Source: Pseudomonadota bacterium (GTDB taxonomy: Bacteria > Pseudomonadota > Alphaproteobacteria > Sphingomonadales > Govanellaceae). Taken from it: a stretch of DNA of 64,000 nucleotides. Shown here one piece after another: positions 18,530-26,567 of this stretch. The notes under the pieces are model-generated. The model was not told the origin of the DNA. It saw nothing but the letters and a program-made list of their open reading frames with translations, and made no database searches. Each line of letters opens with the position of its first letter. Position 1 is the first letter of the stretch. The translations under genes were made by a program, and so were the position numbers. The stretch spans positions 248,001 through 312,000 of the forward strand of contig QEVO01000004.1 of the NCBI GenBank assembly GCA_003577275.1, read 5' to 3'.

Positions 18530-18544
18530 GCAAAAGCCATGCCA
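18530..18544 (-). promoter_or_regulatory. Sigma-54 (-24/-12) promoter of the PEP-CTERM gene
   Basis: The minus strand reads TGGCATGGCTTTTGC, an exact fit to TGGCAYR-N4-TTGC with the GG and GC elements correctly spaced. A start site near 18518 would give a leader of about 70 bases before the ATG at 18448. Sigma-54 promoters need a distal activator. In Proteobacteria with PEP-CTERM proteins, most such genes are single units preceded by large intergenic regions with a sigma-54 motif, linked to the PrsK/PrsR two-component pair. Confidence 0.8.
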
Positions 18545-18617
18545 TGAAATAAATTCAAAAAATATCCTTTTTATCCATATGGTTCACCAATGGCCCCAGA
18601 AACTCGGCGGTATGAAT

Positions 18618-18634
18618 TGTAAAAGTTTCCGACA
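18618..18634 (-). promoter_or_regulatory. Candidate upstream activator site for the PEP-CTERM promoter
   Basis: The minus strand reads TGTCGGAAACTTTTACA, a partly symmetric TGT-N11-ACA element. It lies about 100 bases upstream of the predicted sigma-54 start site, the usual distance for an enhancer-binding protein. The intervening DNA (18545-18590) is AT-rich and could be bent by IHF. A PrsR-type regulator is the natural candidate, but I cannot confirm the motif. Confidence 0.45.
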
Positions 18635-18730
18635 CTTCCTGCTGGCCGCGTCCTGCATGATTATTCTTGGCCCATGTTTATTCCCTTGCTGCAAATCGCC
18701 CCCACTTCGGCTATGCCCAGGGCTATGATC

Positions 18731-19198
18731 ATGGAATTACAGGACTTTGCCACCATGCTGCCGCCCGCCGGACGGCTCATGGGGCTCGATGTGGGGACCA
18801 AGACCATCGGCGTCGCCGTATCCGACGCCACCCGCTTCATCGCCACGCCGCTGGAAACCATCCAACGCAAAAAGCTCAGCCCTGACCTCGACCGCCTGGC
18901 GGCGCTGGCCGCCGAGCGCCAGGTGGCGGGCATCGTCATCGGCCTTCCCGTCAACATGGATGGCACCATGGGCCCCCGGGTGCAGTCGGTACGGCAATTC
19001 GCCAAGGACTGCGGGCAAAGGCTGGCGCTGCCCATTGCCTTGTGGGACGAGCGCTGGTCGACGGCGGCGGTGACCCGCCAATTGATCGCCGAGGACGCCA
19101 GCCGCAAGAAACGCGCCGAGGTGGTGGACCGCATGGCCGCCGCCTACATCCTGCAAGGGGCGCTGGATTATTTGCGGGGACAAGCCGGCGGGCGGTGA
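18731..19198 (+). CDS. ruvX: RuvX/YqgF, RNase H-like 16S rRNA processing nuclease
   Basis: 155 residues from the ATG at 18731. This is the YqgF family, an RNase H fold once called putative Holliday junction resolvase and now tied to 16S rRNA 5' maturation. Motifs: [17 protein letters not shown] (first acidic residue), [26 protein letters not shown] (Glu), and [21 protein letters not shown] (last Asp). In-frame ATGs also exist at 18674 and 18713. I prefer 18731 because AGGG lies eight bases upstream and the extra residues are not conserved in character. It opens the rightward pyr/dprA/topA block. Confidence 0.92.
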   Translation: MELQDFATMLPPAGRLMGLDVGTKTIGVAVSDATRFIATPLETIQRKKLSPDLDRLAALAAERQVAGIVIGLPVNMDGTMGPRVQSVRQFAKDCGQRLALPIALWDERWSTAAVTRQLIAEDASRKKRAEVVDRMAAAYILQGALDYLRGQAGGR

Positions 19199-19232
19199 AA
19201 CCAACGCCTTAGACTACAGAAAAAAACATTTT

Positions 19233-19633
19233 GTCATCCCGGAAGCCTCTATGGCTTTTGGGTTCGCCTAGAGCAAGGTGATTTTACATTTATTCGATAG
19301 CGCTTGGTCACAAAGCCTTCCCCCTTCGATGAGACCTCTGCGAAACCTAATGCACAATCGTCATTCCCTTGATAAGCGGGAATCCATATTCGTTGCAACA
19401 CCCTGTATTTCCATGGATTCCCGATCGCGCCGCTGCACTTTCGCAGAGGTCTTCTCCGATGGGGGAAGGTTTGGATGGGGGTGATGGTCATCACGAGAAA
19501 AGCCGATGCCGCAAGCATTTCTCACCCTCCCACCCGCCCGCCTTCGCTTAACGCTCCGGCGGACGACCTCCCATCTAGAGAGAGGTGATGTTGTCTCAAT
19601 CCAAAATTATCCTACTCTCGCGTCCGGGATGAC
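19233..19633. repeat. Interspersed repeat with GTCATCCCGGA ends, interrupted by a second element
   Basis: This fills most of the 498-base gap between ruvX and pyrB. The left end GTCATCCCGGA (19233-19243) is matched by an inverted right end TCCGGGATGAC (19623-19633). Just inside the left end, GGCTTTTGGGTTCGCC is the complement of a segment almost identical to one in the 28859-29026 element. The interior holds the element at 19316-19469 and, after it, a degraded CTCACCCTCC...GAGAGAGGTGA unit (about 19520-19590). No plausible gene is seen in the gap. Confidence 0.7.
19316..19469. repeat. MITE-like element, copy A
   Basis: Terminal inverted repeats of about 30 bp: the left end (19316-19345) reads CCTTCCCCC then GACCTCTGCGAAA, and the right end (19439-19469) is its complement with about four differences. 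The core at 19358-19435 matches 49261-49338 at most positions, including ATCCATATT, CTGTATT and ATGGATTCCCGATCGCGCC. It encodes nothing and lies inside another repeat. It is probably a small non-autonomous mobile element. Confidence 0.7.
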
Positions 19634-19696
19634 GGGAAAAGGACTTACATTCCTCATTTTCCAAGTTGCCGCGAGGCCGTTCGAGGTCTATAGACT

Positions 19697-20722
19697 ATGG
19701 CTTTAATGGCAAGCACCCACGGCTCACCCACCCCGGCCCCGATCTCGCCGCCCGGCGGCGAAGGGCGCGGATTTTTCCATAAGCATCTCCTCGGCATCGA
19801 AGGGCTTAACCCCTTGGAAATCGGCTATCTTTTGGATATCGCCGATAGTTACGTCGAACAAAACCGCCGCGCCAACAAGAAAAAGTCCCTCCTCAAGGGC
19901 ATGACGCTGATCAATCTCTTCTTCGAGACCTCGACCCGCACCCGCACCTCGTTCGAACTAGCCGGCAAGCGGCTGGGGTGCGATGTCATCAACATGCAGA
20001 CCGACGCCTCCTCTATCAAGAAGGGCGAGACGCTTCTGGACACCGCCATTACGCTAAACGCCATGCACCCCGACATCCTGGTGGTGCGGCATTCGGAATC
20101 GGGCGCGGTCAAGCTCCTATCGGAAAAGGTTGACGGCTGCGTCATCAACGCCGGCGACGGCCGGCACGAGCACCCGACCCAGGCGCTTCTCGACGCCCTG
20201 ACCATCCGCCGCCGCAAGGGCCGCATCGAGGGGCTGACCGTCGCCATTTGCGGCGACATCCTCCATAGCCGGGTGGCGCGCTCCAACATCCACCTCCTGA
20301 CCACCATGGGGGCGCGGGTGCGGGTGGTGGCGCCGCCGACCTTGTTGCCAGCGGCGGTGGAGCGCTTAGGCGTCGAGGTCTTCCACGACATGCGGCGGGG
20401 CCTTGAGAACTGCGACATCGTGATGATGCTGCGCCTGCAGCAGGAACGCATGCGCGGCAGCTACCTGCCCTCGGTACGGGAGTTTTTCCACTTCTACGGC
20501 CTCGATCACGCCAAGCTTTCGGCGGCCAAGCCCGACGCCTTGATCATGCACCCGGGGCCGATGAACCGCGGCGTCGAGATCGATACCGTGGTCGCCGACG
20601 ACATTCACAGAAGCGCCATTCAGGAGCAGGTGGAAATGGGCGTCGCCGTGCGCATGGCCTGCCTCGACGTGCTGACCCGCAAGGCGCGCGAAACCGAGCT
20701 GAAAAACGGGGGTGCGGCATGA
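19697..20722 (+). CDS. pyrB: Aspartate carbamoyltransferase catalytic subunit
   Basis: 341 residues. It condenses carbamoyl phosphate with aspartate, the committed step of pyrimidine synthesis. The carbamoyl phosphate loop STRTRTSFE is at about residues 76-84, [17 protein letters not shown] follows, and the C-terminal domain has LRLQQERM and [11 protein letters not shown]. The N-terminal 25 residues are an unconserved Pro/Gly-rich extension. The ATG at 19697 has GAGG upstream; 19706 is an alternative. Its last four bases overlap the start of the dihydroorotase-like gene. There is no PyrI regulatory subunit, consistent with a PyrB/PyrC' holoenzyme. Confidence 0.96.
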   Translation: MALMASTHGSPTPAPISPPGGEGRGFFHKHLLGIEGLNPLEIGYLLDIADSYVEQNRRANKKKSLLKGMTLINLFFETSTRTRTSFELAGKRLGCDVINMQTDASSIKKGETLLDTAITLNAMHPDILVVRHSESGAVKLLSEKVDGCVINAGDGRHEHPTQALLDALTIRRRKGRIEGLTVAICGDILHSRVARSNIHLLTTMGARVRVVAPPTLLPAAVERLGVEVFHDMRRGLENCDIVMMLRLQQERMRGSYLPSVREFFHFYGLDHAKLSAAKPDALIMHPGPMNRGVEIDTVVADDIHRSAIQEQVEMGVAVRMACLDVLTRKARETELKNGGAA

Positions 20723-22017
20723 GCAGCGTGCCCGCCCGTCCCCTCGCCCTCATTAATGCCCGCCTCATTGACCCGACCTTGGGCTATGACGGTCCCGGCG
20801 GCGTGCTCATCGCCGATGGCCGCATGGTGGCGGTCGGCCCCCAGGTGACGGCGGCAACCGCCCCCGCCACCGCCCGCATTGTCGAGTGCGCCGGCAAGGT
20901 GGTCGCTCCCGGCCTCATCGATAGCCGGGTGTTCATCGGCGAGCCCGGGTTCGAGCACAAGGAAACCCTCGCCTCGGCCTCCCAGGCGGCGGCCGCCGGC
21001 GGGGTCACCACCATCGTCACCATGCCCAACACCAAACCCGCCGTCGACAGCGTGTCGCTGGTGGAATACATCGCCCGGCGGCGGGGCGACGATATTCTGG
21101 TCAACGTCGCGCCCATGGCGGCGGCGACGAAAAATCTCGACGGTCAGGAGATGACCGAAATCGGTCTCCTGTCGGCCGCCGGCGCGGTCGCCTTCACCGA
21201 TGGCCACAACGCCGTCGCAAACGCCAATGTGTTGTGGAAGATCCTCCGCTATGGCCGCATGTTCGACGCCCTGGTGGTGCAGCATGCGGAAGAACCATCG
21301 CTGTCCAAGGGCGTCATGAACGCCGGCGAACTCGCCACCCGGCTCGGGCTCTCCTCCAACTCGCCCTATGCGGAACTCTTGCAGATCGAGCGCGATATCC
21401 GTGTCGTTGAGGCCACCGGCGGCCGGCTGCATTTCGCGCAAGTCACCACCGCAAAAGCGCTCGACGTCATCCGCGCCGCCAAGGCGGCGGGGTTGCCCAT
21501 CACCTGTGGCGTCACCCCGCCCTATTTTGCGCTCAACGAGCTGGCGGTGGGCGACTACCGGACCTTTGCCAAGCTCTCCCCGCCATTGCGCGCGGAACAG
21601 GATAGGTTGGCCGTGGTCGCCGCCTTGCAGGAGGGCCTCATTGACGTCATCGCCAGCGGCCACGATCCGCAAGACCCGGAAAGCAAGCGCCTGCCCTTCG
21701 CCCAGGCCGAGTTCGGCGCGGTGGGCCTGGAAACCTTGCTGCCGGTATCCTTGGAGCTTTACCACAACGGCCATCTGTCGCTCCTCCAGGTGATCGACCT
21801 GTTGACCCGCCGCCCGGCCCATTTGTTCCGTCTGCCCGGCGGCCGGCTGGCGGTGGACGCGCCGGCCGACCTTGTGGTGTTCGACGTGGACGTGGCGGTG
21901 CGGATCGACGCCGACAAGCTGAAAAGCAAATCCAAGAACACGCCCTTCGACGGCCACCCGACCCAGGGCCAGGTGATGATGACGGTGGTCGGCGGCCGCG
22001 TGGTTTATGAGGCGTGA
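20719..22017 (+). CDS. pyrC: Dihydroorotase-like PyrC' (catalytic residues missing)
   Basis: 432 residues with the full length and fold motifs of class I dihydroorotase. The metal-binding and catalytic positions are changed. The HxH after the first strand is Arg70-Val-Phe72 ([20 protein letters not shown]). The TPHH box is TPPY (Pro268). The catalytic Asp of TDHAPH is Gly314 (IASGHDPQ). The protein is thus predicted inactive, like the PyrC' of Pseudomonas that scaffolds PyrB. The ATGA overlap with pyrB supports a stoichiometric complex. An active dihydroorotase should be encoded elsewhere in the genome. Automated naming would call it an enzyme, so note the caveat. Confidence 0.9.
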   Translation: MSSVPARPLALINARLIDPTLGYDGPGGVLIADGRMVAVGPQVTAATAPATARIVECAGKVVAPGLIDSRVFIGEPGFEHKETLASASQAAAAGGVTTIVTMPNTKPAVDSVSLVEYIARRRGDDILVNVAPMAAATKNLDGQEMTEIGLLSAAGAVAFTDGHNAVANANVLWKILRYGRMFDALVVQHAEEPSLSKGVMNAGELATRLGLSSNSPYAELLQIERDIRVVEATGGRLHFAQVTTAKALDVIRAAKAAGLPITCGVTPPYFALNELAVGDYRTFAKLSPPLRAEQDRLAVVAALQEGLIDVIASGHDPQDPESKRLPFAQAEFGAVGLETLLPVSLELYHNGHLSLLQVIDLLTRRPAHLFRLPGGRLAVDAPADLVVFDVDVAVRIDADKLKSKSKNTPFDGHPTQGQVMMTVVGGRVVYEA

Positions 22018-22038
22018 GGGATGAGTTTTATGATTAAT

Positions 22039-22135
22039 CACCTCACCCCAACCCTCTCCTCAAAGGAGAGGGGGCTTGAGAAAACCCTCTCCTTTGAGGA
22101 GAGGGAGGGGCCCGCGCCAGCGGGAGGGTGAGGTG
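22039..22135. repeat. CCCTCTCC-family intergenic repeat, copy 2
   Basis: The unit runs from CACCTCACCCC to GGGTGAGGTG, two inverted ends, and contains two stems: CTCTCCT / AGGAGAG at about 22053-22070 and CCCTCTCC / GGAGAGGG at about 22085-22105. It fills the gap between pyrC' and plsY. Its right edge, GAGGTGA, sits five bases before the plsY ATG and supplies the ribosome binding site. Confidence 0.75.
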
Positions 22136-22138
22136 ACA

Positions 22139-22768
22139 ATGGATATTACCTGGCCGTCCTTCGTCGGTCCCATGGCCGACATCCTGCCCACCTATCTTGC
22201 CATCATCGGCGGCTATTTGTTGGGCTCGATCCCCTTCGGCCTCATTCTCACCAAGCTGGCGGGATTGGGCGATATCCGTTCCATCGGCTCCGGCAATATT
22301 GGCGCTACCAACGTCTTAAGAACCGGGAATAAGCCCTTGGCGTTATTGACGTTAATTATGGACGGCGGCAAGGGCGCCGCGGCCGCGCTGATCGCCGGGG
22401 CGGTGGCCCCGCCTTTGGGTTACCTGGCCGCCGCCTGTGCCTTTCTCGGCCATCTCTATCCAGTATGGCTGAAGTTCAAGGGCGGCAAAGGGGTCGCCAC
22501 CTTCTTCGGCGCGCTGCTGGCGCTCGCCTGGCCGGTGGGCATCGGCGCCATGCTGACCTGGCTCGCCACCGCTTATTTCTTTCGCTACTCGTCGCTTGCC
22601 GCCTTGGTGGCGGCGGCCATCACGCCGCTCTACGCCCAGGCGGTGGGCAATAAGGCCCTGATGGTCACCGCCGCCGTCATGGCCGCGCTGATCTTTATTC
22701 GTCACGCCGACAACATCCGCCGGCTCGTCAAAGGCGAGGAACCAAAAATCGGTAAAGGCAACTCCTAG
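22139..22768 (+). CDS. plsY: Glycerol-3-phosphate acyltransferase PlsY
   Basis: 209 residues with five to six membrane segments. It transfers the acyl group from acyl-phosphate to glycerol-3-phosphate, the first acylation of phospholipid synthesis. Motifs seen: [43 protein letters not shown] and [13 protein letters not shown], the three conserved cytoplasmic loops. I choose the ATG at 22139, where GAGGTG is well placed. An upstream ATG at 22076 would translate the intergenic repeat into a basic, unlikely N-terminus. Confidence 0.94.
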   Translation: MDITWPSFVGPMADILPTYLAIIGGYLLGSIPFGLILTKLAGLGDIRSIGSGNIGATNVLRTGNKPLALLTLIMDGGKGAAAALIAGAVAPPLGYLAAACAFLGHLYPVWLKFKGGKGVATFFGALLALAWPVGIGAMLTWLATAYFFRYSSLAALVAAAITPLYAQAVGNKALMVTAAVMAALIFIRHADNIRRLVKGEEPKIGKGNS

Positions 22769-22804
22769 TTGACGGCTGCCGCTTAATCGGCATGATGGCG
22801 GATC

Positions 22805-23929
22805 ATGGCCGATGCACCGCCGCCCACCACGACCGATGACGAACGCCTGGCTCGCTTGCGCCTTATCCGCAGCGAGAATGTGGGCCCCGTCACCTTCCGC
22901 CATTTGCTGGCCCGCTTCGGCAGCGCCGGCCGCGCCATCGCGGCATTGCCGGACCTGGCCCGCGCCGGCGGATCGAAGCGGCCCATCGCGATCTGTCCCA
23001 AGGCAGCCGCCGAGAAGGAACTGGCCGCCGCCAAGCGCGCCGGCGCCATTCCGCTTTATTGGGGCGATAGCGATTACCCGGCGCTGCTTGCCGCCATCGA
23101 AGACCCGCCGCCGGTGCTGTTCGCCAAGGGCCATACCCATCTTCTAACAAAGCCCATGGTCGCGGTGGTGGGCGCGCGCAACGCCTCGGCAGCCGGGCGA
23201 CGCATGGCGGCGAGCTTGGCCGCCGACTTGGGCGCGGCCGGCTATGTCATCGTTTCCGGGCTGGCGCGGGGCATCGACGGGGTTGCCCATGCGGCAGCCA
23301 TGAAAACCGGCACCGTGGCGGTGGTGGCGGGCGGCATCGACGTGGTCTACCCCAAGGAGCATCAGGCGCTTTATGACGAGTTGACGGCGGCCGGCCTGAT
23401 CGTCGCCGAGGCCGCCATCGGCACCGAGCCCCAGGCCCGCCACTTCCCGCGCCGCAACCGCATCATCTCGGGGCTGTCTTTGGGCGTGGTGGTGGTGGAA
23501 GCTTCCTTGCGCTCGGGCTCGCTCATTACCGCCCGGCTGGCGGCCGATCAGGGCCGCGAGGTGCTGGCGGTGCCGGGCTCGCCCCTCGATCCCCGGGCGC
23601 AGGGCGCCAACCGCCTGATCAAGGACGGCGCGGCGCTGATTGAGACCGCCGAGGATGCGCTCCATGTCCTGAAGGCCCTGGAAGAGCGGCAGATCAAGGA
23701 GCCGGGGCCGTCCTGGCTGCCGCCGCCGACGCTCGCCGCCGCCGAGGACGAGATCGCCCTGGCCCGCGCCGCGCTGCAGGATCTGTTAAGCCCGACGCCG
23801 ACCCAGATCGACGAGCTGATCCGCGCCGCCGGTCTTTCTCCCGGCGCGGTCCTGACCGTGCTTTTGGAACTGGAATTGGCCGGCCACATCGAGCGCCAGC
23901 CCGGCAACCGGGTCGCCCTCCTTCCCTGA
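22805..23929 (+). CDS. dprA: DNA-processing protein DprA
   Basis: 374 residues. DprA protects incoming single-stranded DNA and loads RecA during transformation. Layout: N-terminal helical region with helix-hairpin-helix character (RLIRSENVGPVTFRHLLARF), then the extended Rossmann fold with VGARNASAAGRRMA, VSGLARGIDGVAHAAA, GGIDVVYPKEH, FPRRNRIISGLS and EASLRSGSLITARLA. A C-terminal winged-helix segment (TQIDELIRAAGLSPGAVLTVL) follows. It lies in the conserved plsY-dprA-topA order. No other competence genes are here, so transformability is not implied. Confidence 0.96.
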   Translation: MADAPPPTTTDDERLARLRLIRSENVGPVTFRHLLARFGSAGRAIAALPDLARAGGSKRPIAICPKAAAEKELAAAKRAGAIPLYWGDSDYPALLAAIEDPPPVLFAKGHTHLLTKPMVAVVGARNASAAGRRMAASLAADLGAAGYVIVSGLARGIDGVAHAAAMKTGTVAVVAGGIDVVYPKEHQALYDELTAAGLIVAEAAIGTEPQARHFPRRNRIISGLSLGVVVVEASLRSGSLITARLAADQGREVLAVPGSPLDPRAQGANRLIKDGAALIETAEDALHVLKALEERQIKEPGPSWLPPPTLAAAEDEIALARAALQDLLSPTPTQIDELIRAAGLSPGAVLTVLLELELAGHIERQPGNRVALLP

Positions 23930-24003
23930 ATTTCGCCATTCCCGGGTGACACGGCGCGCGCTTCTGTGCTACACGCGCCGGTCTAAGGATGTAACAGCAC
24001 CCC

Positions 24004-26565
24004 ATGCAAAACGTCGTCATCGTTGAATCGCCCGCCAAAGCGAAGACCATCAACAAGTACCTGGGCAATACCTATCAGGTGCTGGCAAGCTTCGGCCATA
24101 TCCGCGACCTGCCGGCCAAGGACGGCTCGGTCAGACCCGACGATGATTTCGCCATGGACTGGGAGGTTGACCGCGACAGCGCCAAGCGGCTTGCGGACAT
24201 CGCCAAGGCGGTCAAGGACGCCGACAAGCTCATTCTCGCCACCGACCCCGACCGCGAGGGCGAGGCCATTTCCTGGCACGTGCTGGAAGTCCTGCAACAG
24301 AAAAAAGCGCTCAAAGACGTGGCGGTGGAACGCGTCACCTTCAACGAAATCACCAAGGCCGCCGTGCTCAAGGCGATGACGCACCCGCGCCAGATCGACC
24401 GTGAGTTGGTGGAAGCCTATCTCGCCCGCCGCGCCCTGGACTATCTGGTGGGCTTTACCCTGTCGCCGGTGCTGTGGCGGAAATTGCCGGGCGCGCGCTC
24501 GGCGGGGCGGGTGCAGTCGGTGGCGCTGCGCCTCATCTGCGACCGCGAGTTGGAGATCGAGACCTTCAAGAGCCAGGAATACTGGACCATCCTGGTCGAT
24601 CTCCTCAATCCCGCCAAAGCTCCCTTCTCCGCCCGGCTGGTGGAACTCGATGGCGACAAGCTCGACAAGTTCAGCCTCGGCAACGCCGGCTCGGCCGAAA
24701 AAGCGCGCCAGCGCATCGCCGCCGCCGCCTTTGCGGTCGGTTCGGTGGAGAGCAAGCCCGCCCGACGCTTCCCGCCGCCGCCATTCACCACCTCGACCTT
24801 GCAGCAGGAGGCGGCGCGCAAATTGGGCTTCAGCGCCACCCGCACCATGCAGGTGGCGCAAAAGCTTTATGAGGGCATTGACGTCGGCGGCGAAACGGTG
24901 GGTCTGATCACCTACATGCGCACCGACGGCGTGCAGATCGCCAACGAGGCGATCCAAGCCTGCCGCGCCGTCATTGGCGAGGACTTCGGCGAGCGCTATG
25001 TGCCGAACGCGCCGCGCATCTACAAAACCAAGGCCAAGAACGCGCAAGAGGCGCACGAGGCGGTGCGTCCCACTGACCTCGCCCGGCGGCCGGCCAAGGT
25101 GGCGAAGGCCCTCGACGCTGACCAGCATGCCCTCTACGAACTCATCTGGAAGCGCACGGTAGCCAGCCAGATGGAGGCGGCGGTATTCGAGCGCACCACC
25201 GCCGATATGTTCTCCACTGATAGAAAAATCGGTTTGCGGGCAACGGGTTCGGTGCAAATCTTCGATGGGTTTCTCAAGCTCTATCAGGAAGGCCGCGACG
25301 ACGCCGGCGAGGACGAGGACGCCAATCTCCTGCCGCCGTTGGCCAAGGGCGATCAGCTTACCTTACTCGACGTCCGGCCGGAGCAGCACTTCACCGAACC
25401 GCCGCCGCGCTACTCCGAGGCGTCGCTGGTCAAGAAGATGGAAGAGCTGGGCATCGGCCGGCCGTCTACTTACGCCTCGGTATTGGGCGTGCTCCGTGAC
25501 CGCAATTACGTCCATATGGAGCGCGGCCGATTTATTCCGGAAGATAAAGGTCGGCTGGTAACGGCTTTTCTGGAAAGCTTTTTCAGCCGCTATGTGGAAT
25601 ACGATTTCACCGCCGATCTGGAGGAGCGGCTCGACGATATCTCCGCCGGCAAGGTAGGCTGGAAAGAGGTATTACGGGCTTTCTGGAAGGATTTCACCGG
25701 CGCCGTGGACGCCACCAAGGAACTGCGCGTCACCGACATTCTTGATAAACTGAATGAGCTTCTGGGCCCCCATATTTTCCCCGCTATGGGCGATGGTCGC
25801 GACCCGCGCGCCTGCCCGACCTGCGCCGACGGCCGCTTGAGCTTGAAGCTCGGCAAGTTTGGCGCTTTCATCGGCTGCTCCAACTATCCCACCTGCCGCT
25901 ATACCCGGCAGATCAAGGACGCCGGCGGCAACGGCGAGGAGCCGGCCAATGACGCGCCCAAGCTCTTGGGCAACGACCCCGAAAGCGGTCTGGCGGTGAC
26001 GTTGCGCAGCGGCCGCTTCGGTCCCTATGTGCAGTTGGGCGAGGACAAGAAGCCCAAGCGCGCCAGCTTGCCGAAGGACATGCCGGTCGAGACGGTGGAC
26101 CTGGAGCGGGCGCTGAAGCTGTTATCCCTGCCCCGCACGGTGGGCGCGCACCCGGAAACCGGCAAGCCGATCACCACCGCCATCGGCCGTTACGGTCCCT
26201 ACGTCGCCCATGACGGCGCCTTCGCCAGCCTGACGTCCAGCGACGAGGTGTTTACCATCGGCATCAACCGCGCCGTCACCGTGCTCGCCGAAAATAAAAA
26301 GGGCCGGGCCCGCAAAAGCGAGGCTATAAAGGAGTTGGGCGCTCATCCCGAAAGCGGCGCTGCGGTCAAGGTCATGGCGGGACGCTTCGGCCCCTATGTC
26401 ACCGACGGCAAGGTCAACGCCACGCTGCCCAAGAACCTGCAACCGGATGCGGTGACCCTTGACGATGCGGTCGCCCTCTTGGCGGCGCGGGCGGCCAAGG
26501 GGCCGGGCAAGAAGCCGTCCAGGAAACCGGCACAGCGAAAGAAGAGCGCCGGAAAGGCCAAATAG
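24004..26565 (+). CDS. topA: DNA topoisomerase I
   Basis: 853 residues. This type IA topoisomerase relaxes negative supercoils. The Toprim domain begins at once (VVIVESPAKAKTINKYLG) and holds ATDPDREGEAISWH. The active-site Tyr is in GLITYMRTDG near residue 305. One zinc-ribbon motif (CPTC...CSNYPTC) is at about 603-630. It is followed by three RFGPYV/RYGPYV C-terminal repeats near 673, 725 and 797, and a Lys-rich tail. A 7-bp inverted repeat (CGGCGCG / CGCGCCG, 23952-23980) lies just upstream. The stop is two bases before the rnr start. Confidence 0.97.
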   Translation: MQNVVIVESPAKAKTINKYLGNTYQVLASFGHIRDLPAKDGSVRPDDDFAMDWEVDRDSAKRLADIAKAVKDADKLILATDPDREGEAISWHVLEVLQQKKALKDVAVERVTFNEITKAAVLKAMTHPRQIDRELVEAYLARRALDYLVGFTLSPVLWRKLPGARSAGRVQSVALRLICDRELEIETFKSQEYWTILVDLLNPAKAPFSARLVELDGDKLDKFSLGNAGSAEKARQRIAAAAFAVGSVESKPARRFPPPPFTTSTLQQEAARKLGFSATRTMQVAQKLYEGIDVGGETVGLITYMRTDGVQIANEAIQACRAVIGEDFGERYVPNAPRIYKTKAKNAQEAHEAVRPTDLARRPAKVAKALDADQHALYELIWKRTVASQMEAAVFERTTADMFSTDRKIGLRATGSVQIFDGFLKLYQEGRDDAGEDEDANLLPPLAKGDQLTLLDVRPEQHFTEPPPRYSEASLVKKMEELGIGRPSTYASVLGVLRDRNYVHMERGRFIPEDKGRLVTAFLESFFSRYVEYDFTADLEERLDDISAGKVGWKEVLRAFWKDFTGAVDATKELRVTDILDKLNELLGPHIFPAMGDGRDPRACPTCADGRLSLKLGKFGAFIGCSNYPTCRYTRQIKDAGGNGEEPANDAPKLLGNDPESGLAVTLRSGRFGPYVQLGEDKKPKRASLPKDMPVETVDLERALKLLSLPRTVGAHPETGKPITTAIGRYGPYVAHDGAFASLTSSDEVFTIGINRAVTVLAENKKGRARKSEAIKELGAHPESGAAVKVMAGRFGPYVTDGKVNATLPKNLQPDAVTLDDAVALLAARAAKGPGKKPSRKPAQRKKSAGKAK

Positions 26566-26567
26566 GA

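Noticed and set aside
20620..22041. Minus-strand frame of 473 codons opposite pyrC'
   Set aside because: Composition typical of an antisense shadow; pyrC' on the plus strand has clear family motifs.
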